A stretch of 64,000 nt of DNA from Gemmatimonadaceae bacterium. Its GTDB lineage: Bacteria; Gemmatimonadota; Gemmatimonadetes; Gemmatimonadales; Gemmatimonadaceae. The DNA lies in NCBI GenBank assembly GCA_019637445.1, contig JAHBVS010000001.1, positions 248,001 through 312,000 on the forward strand. Direction: 5' to 3'. The translations under genes were made by a program, and so were the position numbers. Numbering within the stretch: the stretch's first letter is position 1; each line of letters opens with the position of its first letter. Below the pieces are notes generated by a model. The model was given only the letters and a program-made list of their open reading frames with translations, ran no database searches and was not told the origin of the DNA. Below, one piece after another: positions 44,546 to 53,046 of this stretch.

Positions 44546-47400
44546 GAGATCTGTTGCTCCACCGCGTTCAGGCGCTCGCCTACGTCACGGAACTGGATGT
44601 CCACCGCAAACACGCGCTCATAGTACTTCTTGGCGTCGGCAAACTTCTGTTGCTCCTCGGCAATCGCGCCGAGCAGGTAGAGCACCCCAACCAGCGACTC
44701 GTCGCCCACGCCCTTTTCCGCCAGCGCGCGTAGCAGGATCGTCGCGGCCACGGGCAGCTGTCCCTTCTCCACGAAGCAATGGCCCAGCGACTCATAGGTG
44801 CGCACGCGATGCGCACTGCCGCGCAAGGCCTTCTGGAACTCCGCGATGGCCTCGTCCAGCAGCCCCATCTCCTTGTACGCGACGCCGAGGTCGTAGTGGG
44901 CCTCGTGGTCCTCGTCCTCGACGTTGGCCGACACGCCCTCCTTGAATTTCTTGAGCATGTCCTCGAAGTCGGCCTGCTCGTCGCCGGTGGGCTCCTTTTC
45001 CTCGACGACCATCCGGGTGCTCTTCGGCGCGTCGTCCTCACGCAGCCAGTCTCCGAGCGAGATATAGTCGTCGCCGCCCGCGCCATCGCTCTCCGCACTG
45101 GGCGTGGCCGCCGACGCCGGTGTGGGTGCCGACGACGGAGTTGGTGCCGAGGGGTGCTCGTCCTTCGTGCCGGAGGCCCGCGCCGAGACGGTCGTCGAGG
45201 CGCGCGGTGTCGCCTCCTCCTCCGGGATGGCTTCGATGGCCGCCTGCGCCCGCAGGTCGTCGGGGTTGATGTCCAGCACTCGCTGGTAGACCGAGCGCGC
45301 CTTTTGCGCCTGGCCGTCCGCCAGCAGTGCGTCGGCCAACTCCACGTAGGCCTCGGCGAGGCGTTCGCGGTGATTCGCGCGGAATGCGTACTCCACGCGC
45401 ATCTTGTGGTAGCGAATGGACGTCGGCTCGAGCCGCACGATCTCCTCGGCAATCGCGCCGGCGCTGTCGAGATCGCCCTCCTGCTCGTAACCGGCCATCG
45501 CGATCGCCAACTCCTCGATCGCATCGGCGCGCGGCCCCTGCTCGAGCAGCAGCTCCGCGTACAGTCGGCGCACCCCCCAGTTCTCCGGCTCCTGCACGAC
45601 GCGCTCGCGCAGTTCCACCAAGCTCACCGCGGTGCTGGGCTCCTCGACCGAGGGCGCCTCGTCCTCAGGCGCGTCGCCGTCGGTGTGTTCTTCCGCGCTC
45701 GGCGGCTCCGCCGAGAACGGCTCGACGGACGACTGGTCGAGCAGTTCGTACTCACCACCGACGCCGTCCGGGGTATCGGAGAAGAACGACGTCGAGGGCA
45801 CCGACGGTTCGACCTCGAGCTGGCCACTCCCTGGCTCGCCCATCTCCGATTCGGACTCGATCAGCGGGATCGAGTTATCGGCGGCGGCCTGCGCCGGCGC
45901 TGAGGGCTGCTCCGTGTCCGCGTCGGCCTCGCGCTCAGCATCGACCGCCTCATCACCGGAGGGCCCTGCGTCAGTTGACGCAGCCTCCGCCGGTTCAGCG
46001 CTGGCGTTGGCCTCGCTCTCGGCCTCTGCCGCTTCCTCGGCCTCGGCGAGATCCTCCGCCAAGACCTGCGCGGAGAGCCGCTCGGCCATCGCCCGCGCCG
46101 CCAAGGTCGCGCGCGACGGAACGGTCGGCGGCTCCTCGACCGGCTCCGTGTCCTCGTCGCCCTCGTCATCCTGATCGGCGTCCGCGGCGCCCACCTCGGG
46201 CTCGGCGACCGGAACCGGCGACTCGGCCGTCGCCTGGATCTCAATCAGTTCGATCTCGTCCGCGGCGTCGGCCGACTCAGCGTGTGCCGTCGGCTCGACC
46301 TCCAGAACGGGGATCTCCACATCATCAGCGACTTCTCCGATGGAGGTTGCCTCAACCTCGAGCGACTCCACCTCGATTTCCTCGACTGACACATCCTCGC
46401 CAAGGCTCGTCGCCTGGAGATCCGAGCGCGTGGTGCGCGGCGCGGGGATATCCTCTTCGCTGACCGTGGGCTCGATCTCCAGCACCGGCGCTTCGTCAGC
46501 CGGCGGCGCAGCAGCCGCTGGAGGCTCCACGACGGGCGGCTCCGCGGCGGGCGGTTCCGGCTCGGGCGGCTCGACTGCCGGCTGCGGCGCGGCTGGTGTC
46601 GGCGTGGCGCGAGCGGCCGGCGGAGGCGCGAGCGTCTCCGGCGTCAGCAACTGCAGGCCCTCGACCGCCTTGGTGACGCGCTGGAGTTCCTGCTTTGACT
46701 GCTTGCGGGGCTTCGGCTCGTCGACATCGAGGAAGACCAAGCCGCCGCCACCGCCCCCCGACGAGGCATCGCCTGCCTTGGGCTCCACCGTCGGGTCAAT
46801 CTCCTTCATCTTCGAGGCAAACTTCTCGGACTCGTCCTCGAGGCCGTCCGCCGTCGCCTGCGTGAACCCAAGCTGCAACTGCTCGATCGCCTCATCCTTG
46901 CGGTCGGCCTTGACCAACTGGTCTGCGAGCATCAAGCGGACGTCGTGTTGGTCCGGCACCAACTCGGCGAATTCCTTCAGGGCCTTGAAGGCATCATTGA
47001 GATTCCCGGCCTTCTGCTGGCGACTCGCGTACTCCAGGAAGTTCTGGCGTGCGTCGCCCTTGAAGCCCTTCTCCGCGTGGATCTTCCCGAGCTTGTAGTA
47101 GACCAGGGTGCGCCCGGGCGACTGCCGGAGAATCTTGTTGCAGAGGGCGATTGCCGGGTTGAAGAAGCCACCGTCCGTGTAGTGGTCGACCGCCCGCTCC
47201 CAAATGGAGACGGCCTCCGGCAAGTTGCCGGACTTCTGCATCATGTCCCCCACGCGGTTGTACAGGGGGATATCGATGGGGTCTTCGTCGCCCGCCTCGT
47301 ACGCCTCGATAATCTCGCGATAGACGTCGAGCGCCTTGTCGAGTTGCTTCTTGGCCTCGAGGTCGGCCGCCTTCTTCTTGAGCTTGACGATATCGGCCAT
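44542..47400 (-). CDS. Large TPR protein with acidic low-complexity linker (2)
   Basis: 952 residues from ATG 47400. N-terminal TPRs (1-185: DLEAKKQLDKALDVYREIIE, LPEAVSIWERAVDHY, NAIALCNK-type helices), an acidic Glu/Pro/Ala-rich stretch (about 250-640, many E-V-E and A-E-S runs), central TPRs (LRERVVQEPENWGVRRLYAE, KARSVYQRVLDINPDD) and C-terminal TPRs (AHYDLGVAYKEMGLLDEAIA). Cytoplasmic by lack of a signal. Coupled to polyprenyl synthase by GTGA. Probably a protein-interaction scaffold; TPR-type proteins with similar linkers occur in motility and envelope systems, but I cannot assign a partner. Confidence 0.72.
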   Translation of the reverse strand: MADIVKLKKKAADLEAKKQLDKALDVYREIIEAYEAGDEDPIDIPLYNRVGDMMQKSGNLPEAVSIWERAVDHYTDGGFFNPAIALCNKILRQSPGRTLVYYKLGKIHAEKGFKGDARQNFLEYASRQQKAGNLNDAFKALKEFAELVPDQHDVRLMLADQLVKADRKDEAIEQLQLGFTQATADGLEDESEKFASKMKEIDPTVEPKAGDASSGGGGGGLVFLDVDEPKPRKQSKQELQRVTKAVEGLQLLTPETLAPPPAARATPTPAAPQPAVEPPEPEPPAAEPPVVEPPAAAAPPADEAPVLEIEPTVSEEDIPAPRTTRSDLQATSLGEDVSVEEIEVESLEVEATSIGEVADDVEIPVLEVEPTAHAESADAADEIELIEIQATAESPVPVAEPEVGAADADQDDEGDEDTEPVEEPPTVPSRATLAARAMAERLSAQVLAEDLAEAEEAAEAESEANASAEPAEAASTDAGPSGDEAVDAEREADADTEQPSAPAQAAADNSIPLIESESEMGEPGSGQLEVEPSVPSTSFFSDTPDGVGGEYELLDQSSVEPFSAEPPSAEEHTDGDAPEDEAPSVEEPSTAVSLVELRERVVQEPENWGVRRLYAELLLEQGPRADAIEELAIAMAGYEQEGDLDSAGAIAEEIVRLEPTSIRYHKMRVEYAFRANHRERLAEAYVELADALLADGQAQKARSVYQRVLDINPDDLRAQAAIEAIPEEEATPRASTTVSARASGTKDEHPSAPTPSSAPTPASAATPSAESDGAGGDDYISLGDWLREDDAPKSTRMVVEEKEPTGDEQADFEDMLKKFKEGVSANVEDEDHEAHYDLGVAYKEMGLLDEAIAEFQKALRGSAHRVRTYESLGHCFVEKGQLPVAATILLRALAEKGVGDESLVGVLYLLGAIAEEQQKFADAKKYYERVFAVDIQFRDVGERLNAVEQQIS

Positions 47401-47494
47401 TCGGGAAGACAGCGGGGAGACGGGGGCGGCCACCATAAAGCGCCAACGGCGCAAGTCCGTAAAACTACGCGCCAAACCCGTGCGGTGACAAGCG

Positions 47495-48775
47495 TTAGGC
47501 CCTGTCGGCGAGCCCCACGGCCGTCTTGCCGCCAACCCAGGTCGCGACACAGTGCCTATCCCCGTACCAATACGGGATTTCGCGATGGTCGCGGACGTCG
47601 AACAAGGCGAGGTCGGCGCAGTACCCGGGAGCGATTTGACCCAACTCCCCGGCCAGCCCAAGCGCGGCGGCCCCATTCACCGTCGCGGCCACGAAGGCCT
47701 CGGCCACACTCAGCCGCAACTGGCTCACGCCCAGCGTGAGCACGAGCGGCAGGTTGCCGGAGGGGCTGGTGCCCGGATTGAAATCCGAGGCGAGCGCCAC
47801 GGCGCAACCTGCGTCCAGCAGCGCCCGCGCAGGCGCCTGCTTCGGCCTGCCGAGAAAGAGCATCGTGCCCGGCAGCAGAGTCGCCACCGTGTCGGCGGCC
47901 GCCAGAGCCTTGATGCCGTCGGGCGAGATCGCCGCCAAGTGGTCAGCCGAGGTCGCGCCGAGCTCGGCGGCGAGTTCTGCGGCCGCCGCGTGTTCGAGCT
48001 CATCTGCGTGCAGCTTGAGCAGCAGCCCATGTCCGCGGGCCGCGGTCAGCAGGCGCCGCGCTTCATCGGCCGTGTAGACCCCGGGCTCGCAGAACACATC
48101 GCAGAAGCGCGCCAGACCCTTGCGCGCCACGGCCGGCAGCATCTCGTTGATGACCAGGCCCAAATAGTCCTCGCGACTGCGCGGCGCCTCGCGGTACTCC
48201 AACGGGATCTCGTGTGCGCCAAGGAACGTGGGCACGAGGCGGATCGGCAGTTCCTGTTGCAGGCGCCGGATCGCACGCAGCGTGGTGAGCTCGGAGTCGA
48301 GCGAGAGACCGTAGCCCGACTTCACCTCGACGGTCGTGGTGCCGTGCGCCGCGAGGCGCATCAACCGCGGTCGCGCGAGGGCGACGAGTTCGTCCTCGCT
48401 CCGCTGGCGCAGGTCGCGCACCGAGCTGTGGATCCCGCCGCCGCGCTTGGCGATCTCGAGATAGCCCACACCCGCCGCGCGCAGCTCCTGTTCCTCGTAG
48501 CGCGGCCGTCCAAAGATCGCGTGCGTGTGCGAGTCCACGAATCCCGGCGCCAGCACGCCGCCGCTGCAGTCCACCTCGTGTGCACCACGATGCGTTGCAC
48601 GAAGCTCTGCATCCGCCGCCACGTCGAGAACCTTGCCACCGGCATCGACCGCGACCCCGACCCCCTTTCGCACCACGGCGTCCCGCATCTCGGGGCCACG
48701 CCGCGCGCGTCCGGGGCCCGCGCAGGTCAGGACCTCGGCGGCGTTCACAAACAGCTGCGTTGCGGAAACACTCAC
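47495..48775 (-). CDS. hutI: Imidazolonepropionase
   Basis: 426 residues. GFVDSHTHAIFGRPRYEEQE (metal His pair), HGTTTVEVKSGYGL, PTFLGAHEIP, KLHADELEH, TSADHLAAIS and ASDFNPGTSPSGNLPLVL are intact and diagnostic. Hydrolyses imidazolonepropionate to N-formimino-glutamate, the third step of histidine breakdown. GTG start, GTGA overlap with the radical SAM gene. No hutG or hutF is in the window, so how formiminoglutamate is processed is not visible. Confidence 0.96.
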   Translation of the reverse strand: MSVSATQLFVNAAEVLTCAGPGRARRGPEMRDAVVRKGVGVAVDAGGKVLDVAADAELRATHRGAHEVDCSGGVLAPGFVDSHTHAIFGRPRYEEQELRAAGVGYLEIAKRGGGIHSSVRDLRQRSEDELVALARPRLMRLAAHGTTTVEVKSGYGLSLDSELTTLRAIRRLQQELPIRLVPTFLGAHEIPLEYREAPRSREDYLGLVINEMLPAVARKGLARFCDVFCEPGVYTADEARRLLTAARGHGLLLKLHADELEHAAAAELAAELGATSADHLAAISPDGIKALAAADTVATLLPGTMLFLGRPKQAPARALLDAGCAVALASDFNPGTSPSGNLPLVLTLGVSQLRLSVAEAFVAATVNGAAALGLAGELGQIAPGYCADLALFDVRDHREIPYWYGDRHCVATWVGGKTAVGLADRA

Positions 48776-49746
48776 GGGGATGCCACCAGGTCTTGAAAGC
48801 GATTCAACCGCAGCGGCGCCTGCGCCTCGCCGCGACAGGCGTAGAAGCAGCGATCACAGTCGATCGGTGCATAGCCGTCGTACGTGGACCAGTGCCCGTC
48901 CGCGGGAAAGTCCGGACAGCGCCGCACCTGCCCAAACGGGTTGATGTGGATCGTGTCCTGCCCCGAGCGGCAGGGCTCATTGAGCTCGCCGCGGAGATAG
49001 TGCGGGATCTGCCCGATGTAGTGGTCCGAATTCGAGATCGTGCCGCGTCGCCCGCGCTTGAAGGCCAGCAGCTCGCGCACCAGCTCGTCCACGCGCGCCA
49101 ATTGCTCGGGACGCACCAGGTGCTCGCGATTGCCGTTCTTGAAGTCCGTGTACACGCTGAGGTTCACACCCACACGCATCCGCTCGGCCTCGCGCACCAG
49201 CGGCATCACCTCGTCGAGGTTGTCGTCCTTGATGACCGTGTTGAAGCGCACGGTCATTCCTTCGGCGCGCATCGCCGGGGCGACGGCGAGGATCTTCTTG
49301 GTGAGGCCGGGAATTCCGCGCGCCGCATCGTGGCGCCCATCGAGATAGTCCAACGAGATGTTGAACTGCCCGATGCCAGCCGCCCACAGCGAGCGCGCGC
49401 GATCGACCGAAAGCATCGCCCCGTGCGTGATGATCGTCGTGTACTTGGTGCGAATCGCGCGGTCCACGGCGGAGACCAGATCCTCGAGGTCGCTGCGCAG
49501 CAGCGGCTCGCCGCCGGTCCAGGTGATGAGCATCGGATTGAAATGCCGCGCCGCATCCACGAACGAGCGCAACTCCTGCGCCTTCTCCTCCGCCGGCGTC
49601 TTCCAGTAGTCGCAGAAGCCGCAGCGCGCGTTGCAGCGCATCGTGACCTCGAAGTGCACGAGCACCGGCCGACGCTGCAGGCGGAGCTTCGCGTACTTGT
49701 AGCTGAAGGGAACGAGGTCCCAGGGCTTGAAGCGGGTGCTCAGCAC
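48772..49746 (-). CDS. Radical SAM protein with SPASM/twitch-like C-terminus, in the hut operon
   Basis: 324 residues from GTG 49746 (seven bases after the hutU stop). C38-x3-C42-x2-C45 (CNARCGFC) is the [4Fe-4S]/SAM site; ITWTGGEPLLR is the G-G-E motif. The C-terminus has C259-x12-G-x4-C277 and C297-x2-C300-x3-C304, a partial SPASM/twitch arrangement able to bind an extra cluster. Residues before C38 are basic. Position between hutU and hutI suggests a task linked to histidine or a peptide, but no precursor gene is evident. Function unknown. Confidence 0.82.
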   Translation of the reverse strand: MLSTRFKPWDLVPFSYKYAKLRLQRRPVLVHFEVTMRCNARCGFCDYWKTPAEEKAQELRSFVDAARHFNPMLITWTGGEPLLRSDLEDLVSAVDRAIRTKYTTIITHGAMLSVDRARSLWAAGIGQFNISLDYLDGRHDAARGIPGLTKKILAVAPAMRAEGMTVRFNTVIKDDNLDEVMPLVREAERMRVGVNLSVYTDFKNGNREHLVRPEQLARVDELVRELLAFKRGRRGTISNSDHYIGQIPHYLRGELNEPCRSGQDTIHINPFGQVRRCPDFPADGHWSTYDGYAPIDCDRCFYACRGEAQAPLRLNRFQDLVASP

Positions 49747-49753
49747 GCCGCGC

Positions 49754-51424
49754 TCAGGCCGTGCCCAGCATCGGCAGCTTGAGGCCCGTACGCCTCGCCG
49801 TCTCGATGGCGATGTCGTAGCCCGCATCCGCGTGACGTGCCACGCCCATCCCGGGATCGTTGGTCAGCACCCGCTCGAGTCGCTGACGCATCTCGTCCGT
49901 GCCGTCCGCGACGATCACCTGCCCCGCGTGCAGCGAATTGCCGATGCCCACACCGCCGCCGTGGTGGAAGCTCACCCAGCTCGCACCGCCCGCCACGTTC
50001 ACGAGGGCGTTGAGGATGGCCCAATCGGCGACGGCATCGGTGCCATCCTTCATCCCCTCGGTCTCGCGGAAGGGCGAGGCCACGGAGCCCGTGTCGAGGT
50101 GGTCGCGCCCGATCGCGATTGGCGCCTTCAACTCGCCCGTGGCCACGAGGTCATTGAGCGCGACGCCGAACTTCGCGCGATCACCCTGCCCCAGCCAGCA
50201 GATTCGCGCGGGCAGCCCCTGGAAGTGGATGCGTTCGCGCGCCATCGTGATCCAGCGCTTGAGGTGTTCGTCGTGGGGGAACATCGACAGCACCAGTTCA
50301 TCCGTCCGCGCGATGTCGGCCGGGTCGCCGGAGAGGGCGGCCCACCGGAACGGGCCCTTGCCTTCGCAAAACAGCGGCCGGATGTACGCCGGCACGAAGC
50401 CGGGGATCTCGAACGCGTCCTTCAAGCCAGCGTCAAAGGCCACCGTGCGGATGTTGTTGCCGTAGTCGAAGGCGATCGCGCCCGCCTGCTGCATCGCACG
50501 CATAGCGCGCACGTGCGCCACTGCGCTGGCCGTCGAGCGCTTCACATACTCGTTCGGATCGCTCTCACGCAGTGCCGCCGCGGCCTCCAACGACATGCCG
50601 TGCGGCACATAGCCGTTCAGCATGTCGTGCGCCGAGGTCTGGTCGGTGACCACGTCCGGTGTGATGCCCCGCTCCACCATCAGCGGCAGCACCTCCGCCG
50701 CATTGCCGACGAGGCCAACGGAGAGCCCGCGCTTGGCCTGTTGCGCCTCGCGGATCCAAGTCATCGCCTCGTCGAGATCCTCCGTCATCCGGTCGCAGTA
50801 GCCCGTGTCGAGCCGCTTCTGGATGCGCGTGGGATCCACGTCCACGCCAAGGATGGCAGCGTCGTTCATCGTCGCTGCCAAAGGCTGTGCGCCACCCATG
50901 CCGCCGAGCCCGGCGGTGAGCACGAAGCGGCCGGCGAGCGATCCGCCGAAGTGCTTGCGCGCCACGGCGCCAAAGGTCTCATAGGTGCCCTGCACAATGC
51001 CCTGCGAGCCAATGTAGATCCACGAGCCCGCCGTCATCTGGCCGTACATCATCAGGCCCTGGCGCTCGAGTTCGCGAAAGTGCTCCCAGGTGGCGAAGCG
51101 GCCGACGAGGTTGGAGTTCGCGATCAACACGCGCGGCGCGTGCACGCTGGTGCGGAACACCGCCACCGGCTTGCCGCTCTGCACGAGCAGCGTCTCGTCG
51201 TGCTCCAGCACGCGCAGGCTGGCCACGATGGCGTCGAAGGCCTCCCAGCTGCGCGCTGCCTTGCCGGTGCCGCCGTAGACCACGAGGTCGTCAGGGCGCT
51301 CGGCGACCTCGGGGTCGAGGTTGTTCATCAGCATGCGCAGGGCGGCCTCCTGCTGCCAACCCTTGCAGGAGATGGTCGTGCCGCGCGGCGCGCGAACGGT
51401 GCGGGGGGATGCGGTCGTGGCCAT
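49754..51424 (-). CDS. hutU: Urocanate hydratase
   Basis: 556 residues, the usual length. Tightly bound NAD+ region [67 protein letters not shown] (active Cys), and [20 protein letters not shown] are all conserved. Converts urocanate to imidazolonepropionate. 110 bases downstream of hutH in the operon direction. Confidence 0.97.
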   Translation of the reverse strand: MATTASPRTVRAPRGTTISCKGWQQEAALRMLMNNLDPEVAERPDDLVVYGGTGKAARSWEAFDAIVASLRVLEHDETLLVQSGKPVAVFRTSVHAPRVLIANSNLVGRFATWEHFRELERQGLMMYGQMTAGSWIYIGSQGIVQGTYETFGAVARKHFGGSLAGRFVLTAGLGGMGGAQPLAATMNDAAILGVDVDPTRIQKRLDTGYCDRMTEDLDEAMTWIREAQQAKRGLSVGLVGNAAEVLPLMVERGITPDVVTDQTSAHDMLNGYVPHGMSLEAAAALRESDPNEYVKRSTASAVAHVRAMRAMQQAGAIAFDYGNNIRTVAFDAGLKDAFEIPGFVPAYIRPLFCEGKGPFRWAALSGDPADIARTDELVLSMFPHDEHLKRWITMARERIHFQGLPARICWLGQGDRAKFGVALNDLVATGELKAPIAIGRDHLDTGSVASPFRETEGMKDGTDAVADWAILNALVNVAGGASWVSFHHGGGVGIGNSLHAGQVIVADGTDEMRQRLERVLTNDPGMGVARHADAGYDIAIETARRTGLKLPMLGTA

Positions 51425-51501
51425 CCGTGCAATCTACTCGCCCGATGGCTGACAGGCGGTGCGGTCGCGGCGGCTGGCGCTCGTCCGCGTGCACGCGCTG
51501 C

Positions 51502-51533
51502 GCGGCTGCGCGGGTGCGCGGGTGCGCGGGTGC
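51502..51533. repeat. Tandem octamer repeat between hutU and hutH
   Basis: Four tandem GCGGGTGC units (the first with one mismatch, GCGGCTGC), ending two bases before the hutH stop codon. It gives a purine-poor hairpin-free run; possible slippage site. Confidence 0.7.
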
Positions 51534-51534
51534 G

Positions 51535-53037
51535 CTAGGCGAACTCGCCCTGCGCGATCCCCTCGGCCAGCGTCTCGATATCCGGCCCCAGCACGCGATC
51601 CGCCTCGAGCTTCGCCACACGCGCGCGCACGGCGGCGTGCGCCCGCTCCACACCCGCGCCGGACTTGAGCGGACGCCGCGACTCCAGGCCCTGCGCCGCG
51701 CACATCAGCTCCACGGCGAGCACGTGCCGCAGGTTGTGCAGGATGCGTCGCAGTTTGATGGCCGCACCCATCGCCATCGGCACGACGTCTTCCTTGCTGC
51801 CGTCGGTGGGGATCGTATCCACGCTCGCCGGATGCGCGAGCACCTTGCACTCGCTCGTCATCGCCGCAGCGGTCACCTGCGCCATCATGAATCCGGAACT
51901 CACGCCGGCCGTGGCCGTGAGGAACGGCGGCAGGCCCTCGTTGAGGTCGGGATGCACCAGGCGATCCGAGCGCCGCTCGCTCATCACGGCGAGGTTGGTC
52001 ATCGCGATGGCAAGGACATCCAGCGCCATCGCGGCAGCCTGACCGTGGAAGTTGCCGCCCGAAAGCATCGTGCCGTCGTCGAAGACCAGCGGGTTGTCGG
52101 TCGCCGCATTCAGCTCCGGCGTCACCAACGATTCGGCGAACTCCAGCGCCTGCAGCACCGGGCCGTGCACCTGCGGCATGCAGCGAAGCGCGTAGGCGTC
52201 CTGCACGCGCGGATCGTTGCTGCGATGCGACTCGCGGATCTCGCTGTTGGCGAGCAGTTCGAGAAAGCGCGCCGCCGAAGCCTGCTGGCCCGGCTGGCCA
52301 CGTGCGGCGTGGATCCGCGCGTCGAACGCGGTCGGGGTCCCGAGCAGGGCCTCGAGCGTCATCGCGCCCGCGACGTGCGCGGCATCCCAACAGCGCCGCG
52401 CCTCGACCAGCGCCAGCGACGCCACCGCCGTGTGCGCCTGCGTGCCGTTGATCAGCGCCAAGCCTTCCTTCGGCCCCAGGGTCACTGGCGACAGACCGTG
52501 CGCCTTGAGCACCTCCGCCGCCACACCACTACCCTTGGCGTGCTGCAGCCGCCCTTCCCCGATCAACGACAGGGCGAGATGCGCCAGCGGTGCGAGGTCC
52601 CCACTGGCTCCGACCGAGCCCTGCTCCGGCACCTCCGGCCACAAGCCGGCGTTGAGCATCGCACACAGCAGTTCGGCCAGCTCCGGTCGTGCACCACTGA
52701 AGCCCTTGGCCAGGACATTCGCGCGCAGCAGCATCATCGCGCGCACCTCGCGCTCGGGCAGCCGCGGCCCCACACCCGCCGCGTGCGAACGCACGAGGTT
52801 CACCTGCAGCTGCACCAGCTGGTCCGCCGGAATGGCCACGTCTGAGAGTTTGCCGAATCCCGTGGTCACGCCGTAGACGGCGGCACCCTCGGCCGCGAGG
52901 CGCTCGACAATCTGACGCGTGCCGCCCATCCGCGCGCGCGCGGACTCGGACAGCCGCACCGTCCGCCGACCATCCGCCACATCGGCCACGTCGGCGATGC
53001 GCAGGCCCTGCCCCGTCAGTTCAAGAGTGTCCGCCAC
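51535..53037 (-). CDS. hutH: Histidine ammonia-lyase
   Basis: 500 residues. YGVTTGFGKLSDVAIP (substrate loop), SVGASGDLAPLAHLAL (A-S-G triad that cyclises to MIO, about residues 143-145), and QDAYALRCMPQVHG-type segments show a catalytically complete enzyme. First step: histidine to urocanate plus ammonia. GTG start nine bases after the lptD stop, so hut genes are likely read from an envelope-gene transcript. Confidence 0.97.
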   Translation of the reverse strand: MADTLELTGQGLRIADVADVADGRRTVRLSESARARMGGTRQIVERLAAEGAAVYGVTTGFGKLSDVAIPADQLVQLQVNLVRSHAAGVGPRLPEREVRAMMLLRANVLAKGFSGARPELAELLCAMLNAGLWPEVPEQGSVGASGDLAPLAHLALSLIGEGRLQHAKGSGVAAEVLKAHGLSPVTLGPKEGLALINGTQAHTAVASLALVEARRCWDAAHVAGAMTLEALLGTPTAFDARIHAARGQPGQQASAARFLELLANSEIRESHRSNDPRVQDAYALRCMPQVHGPVLQALEFAESLVTPELNAATDNPLVFDDGTMLSGGNFHGQAAAMALDVLAIAMTNLAVMSERRSDRLVHPDLNEGLPPFLTATAGVSSGFMMAQVTAAAMTSECKVLAHPASVDTIPTDGSKEDVVPMAMGAAIKLRRILHNLRHVLAVELMCAAQGLESRRPLKSGAGVERAHAAVRARVAKLEADRVLGPDIETLAEGIAQGEFA

Positions 53038-53046
53038 GTACGATGC

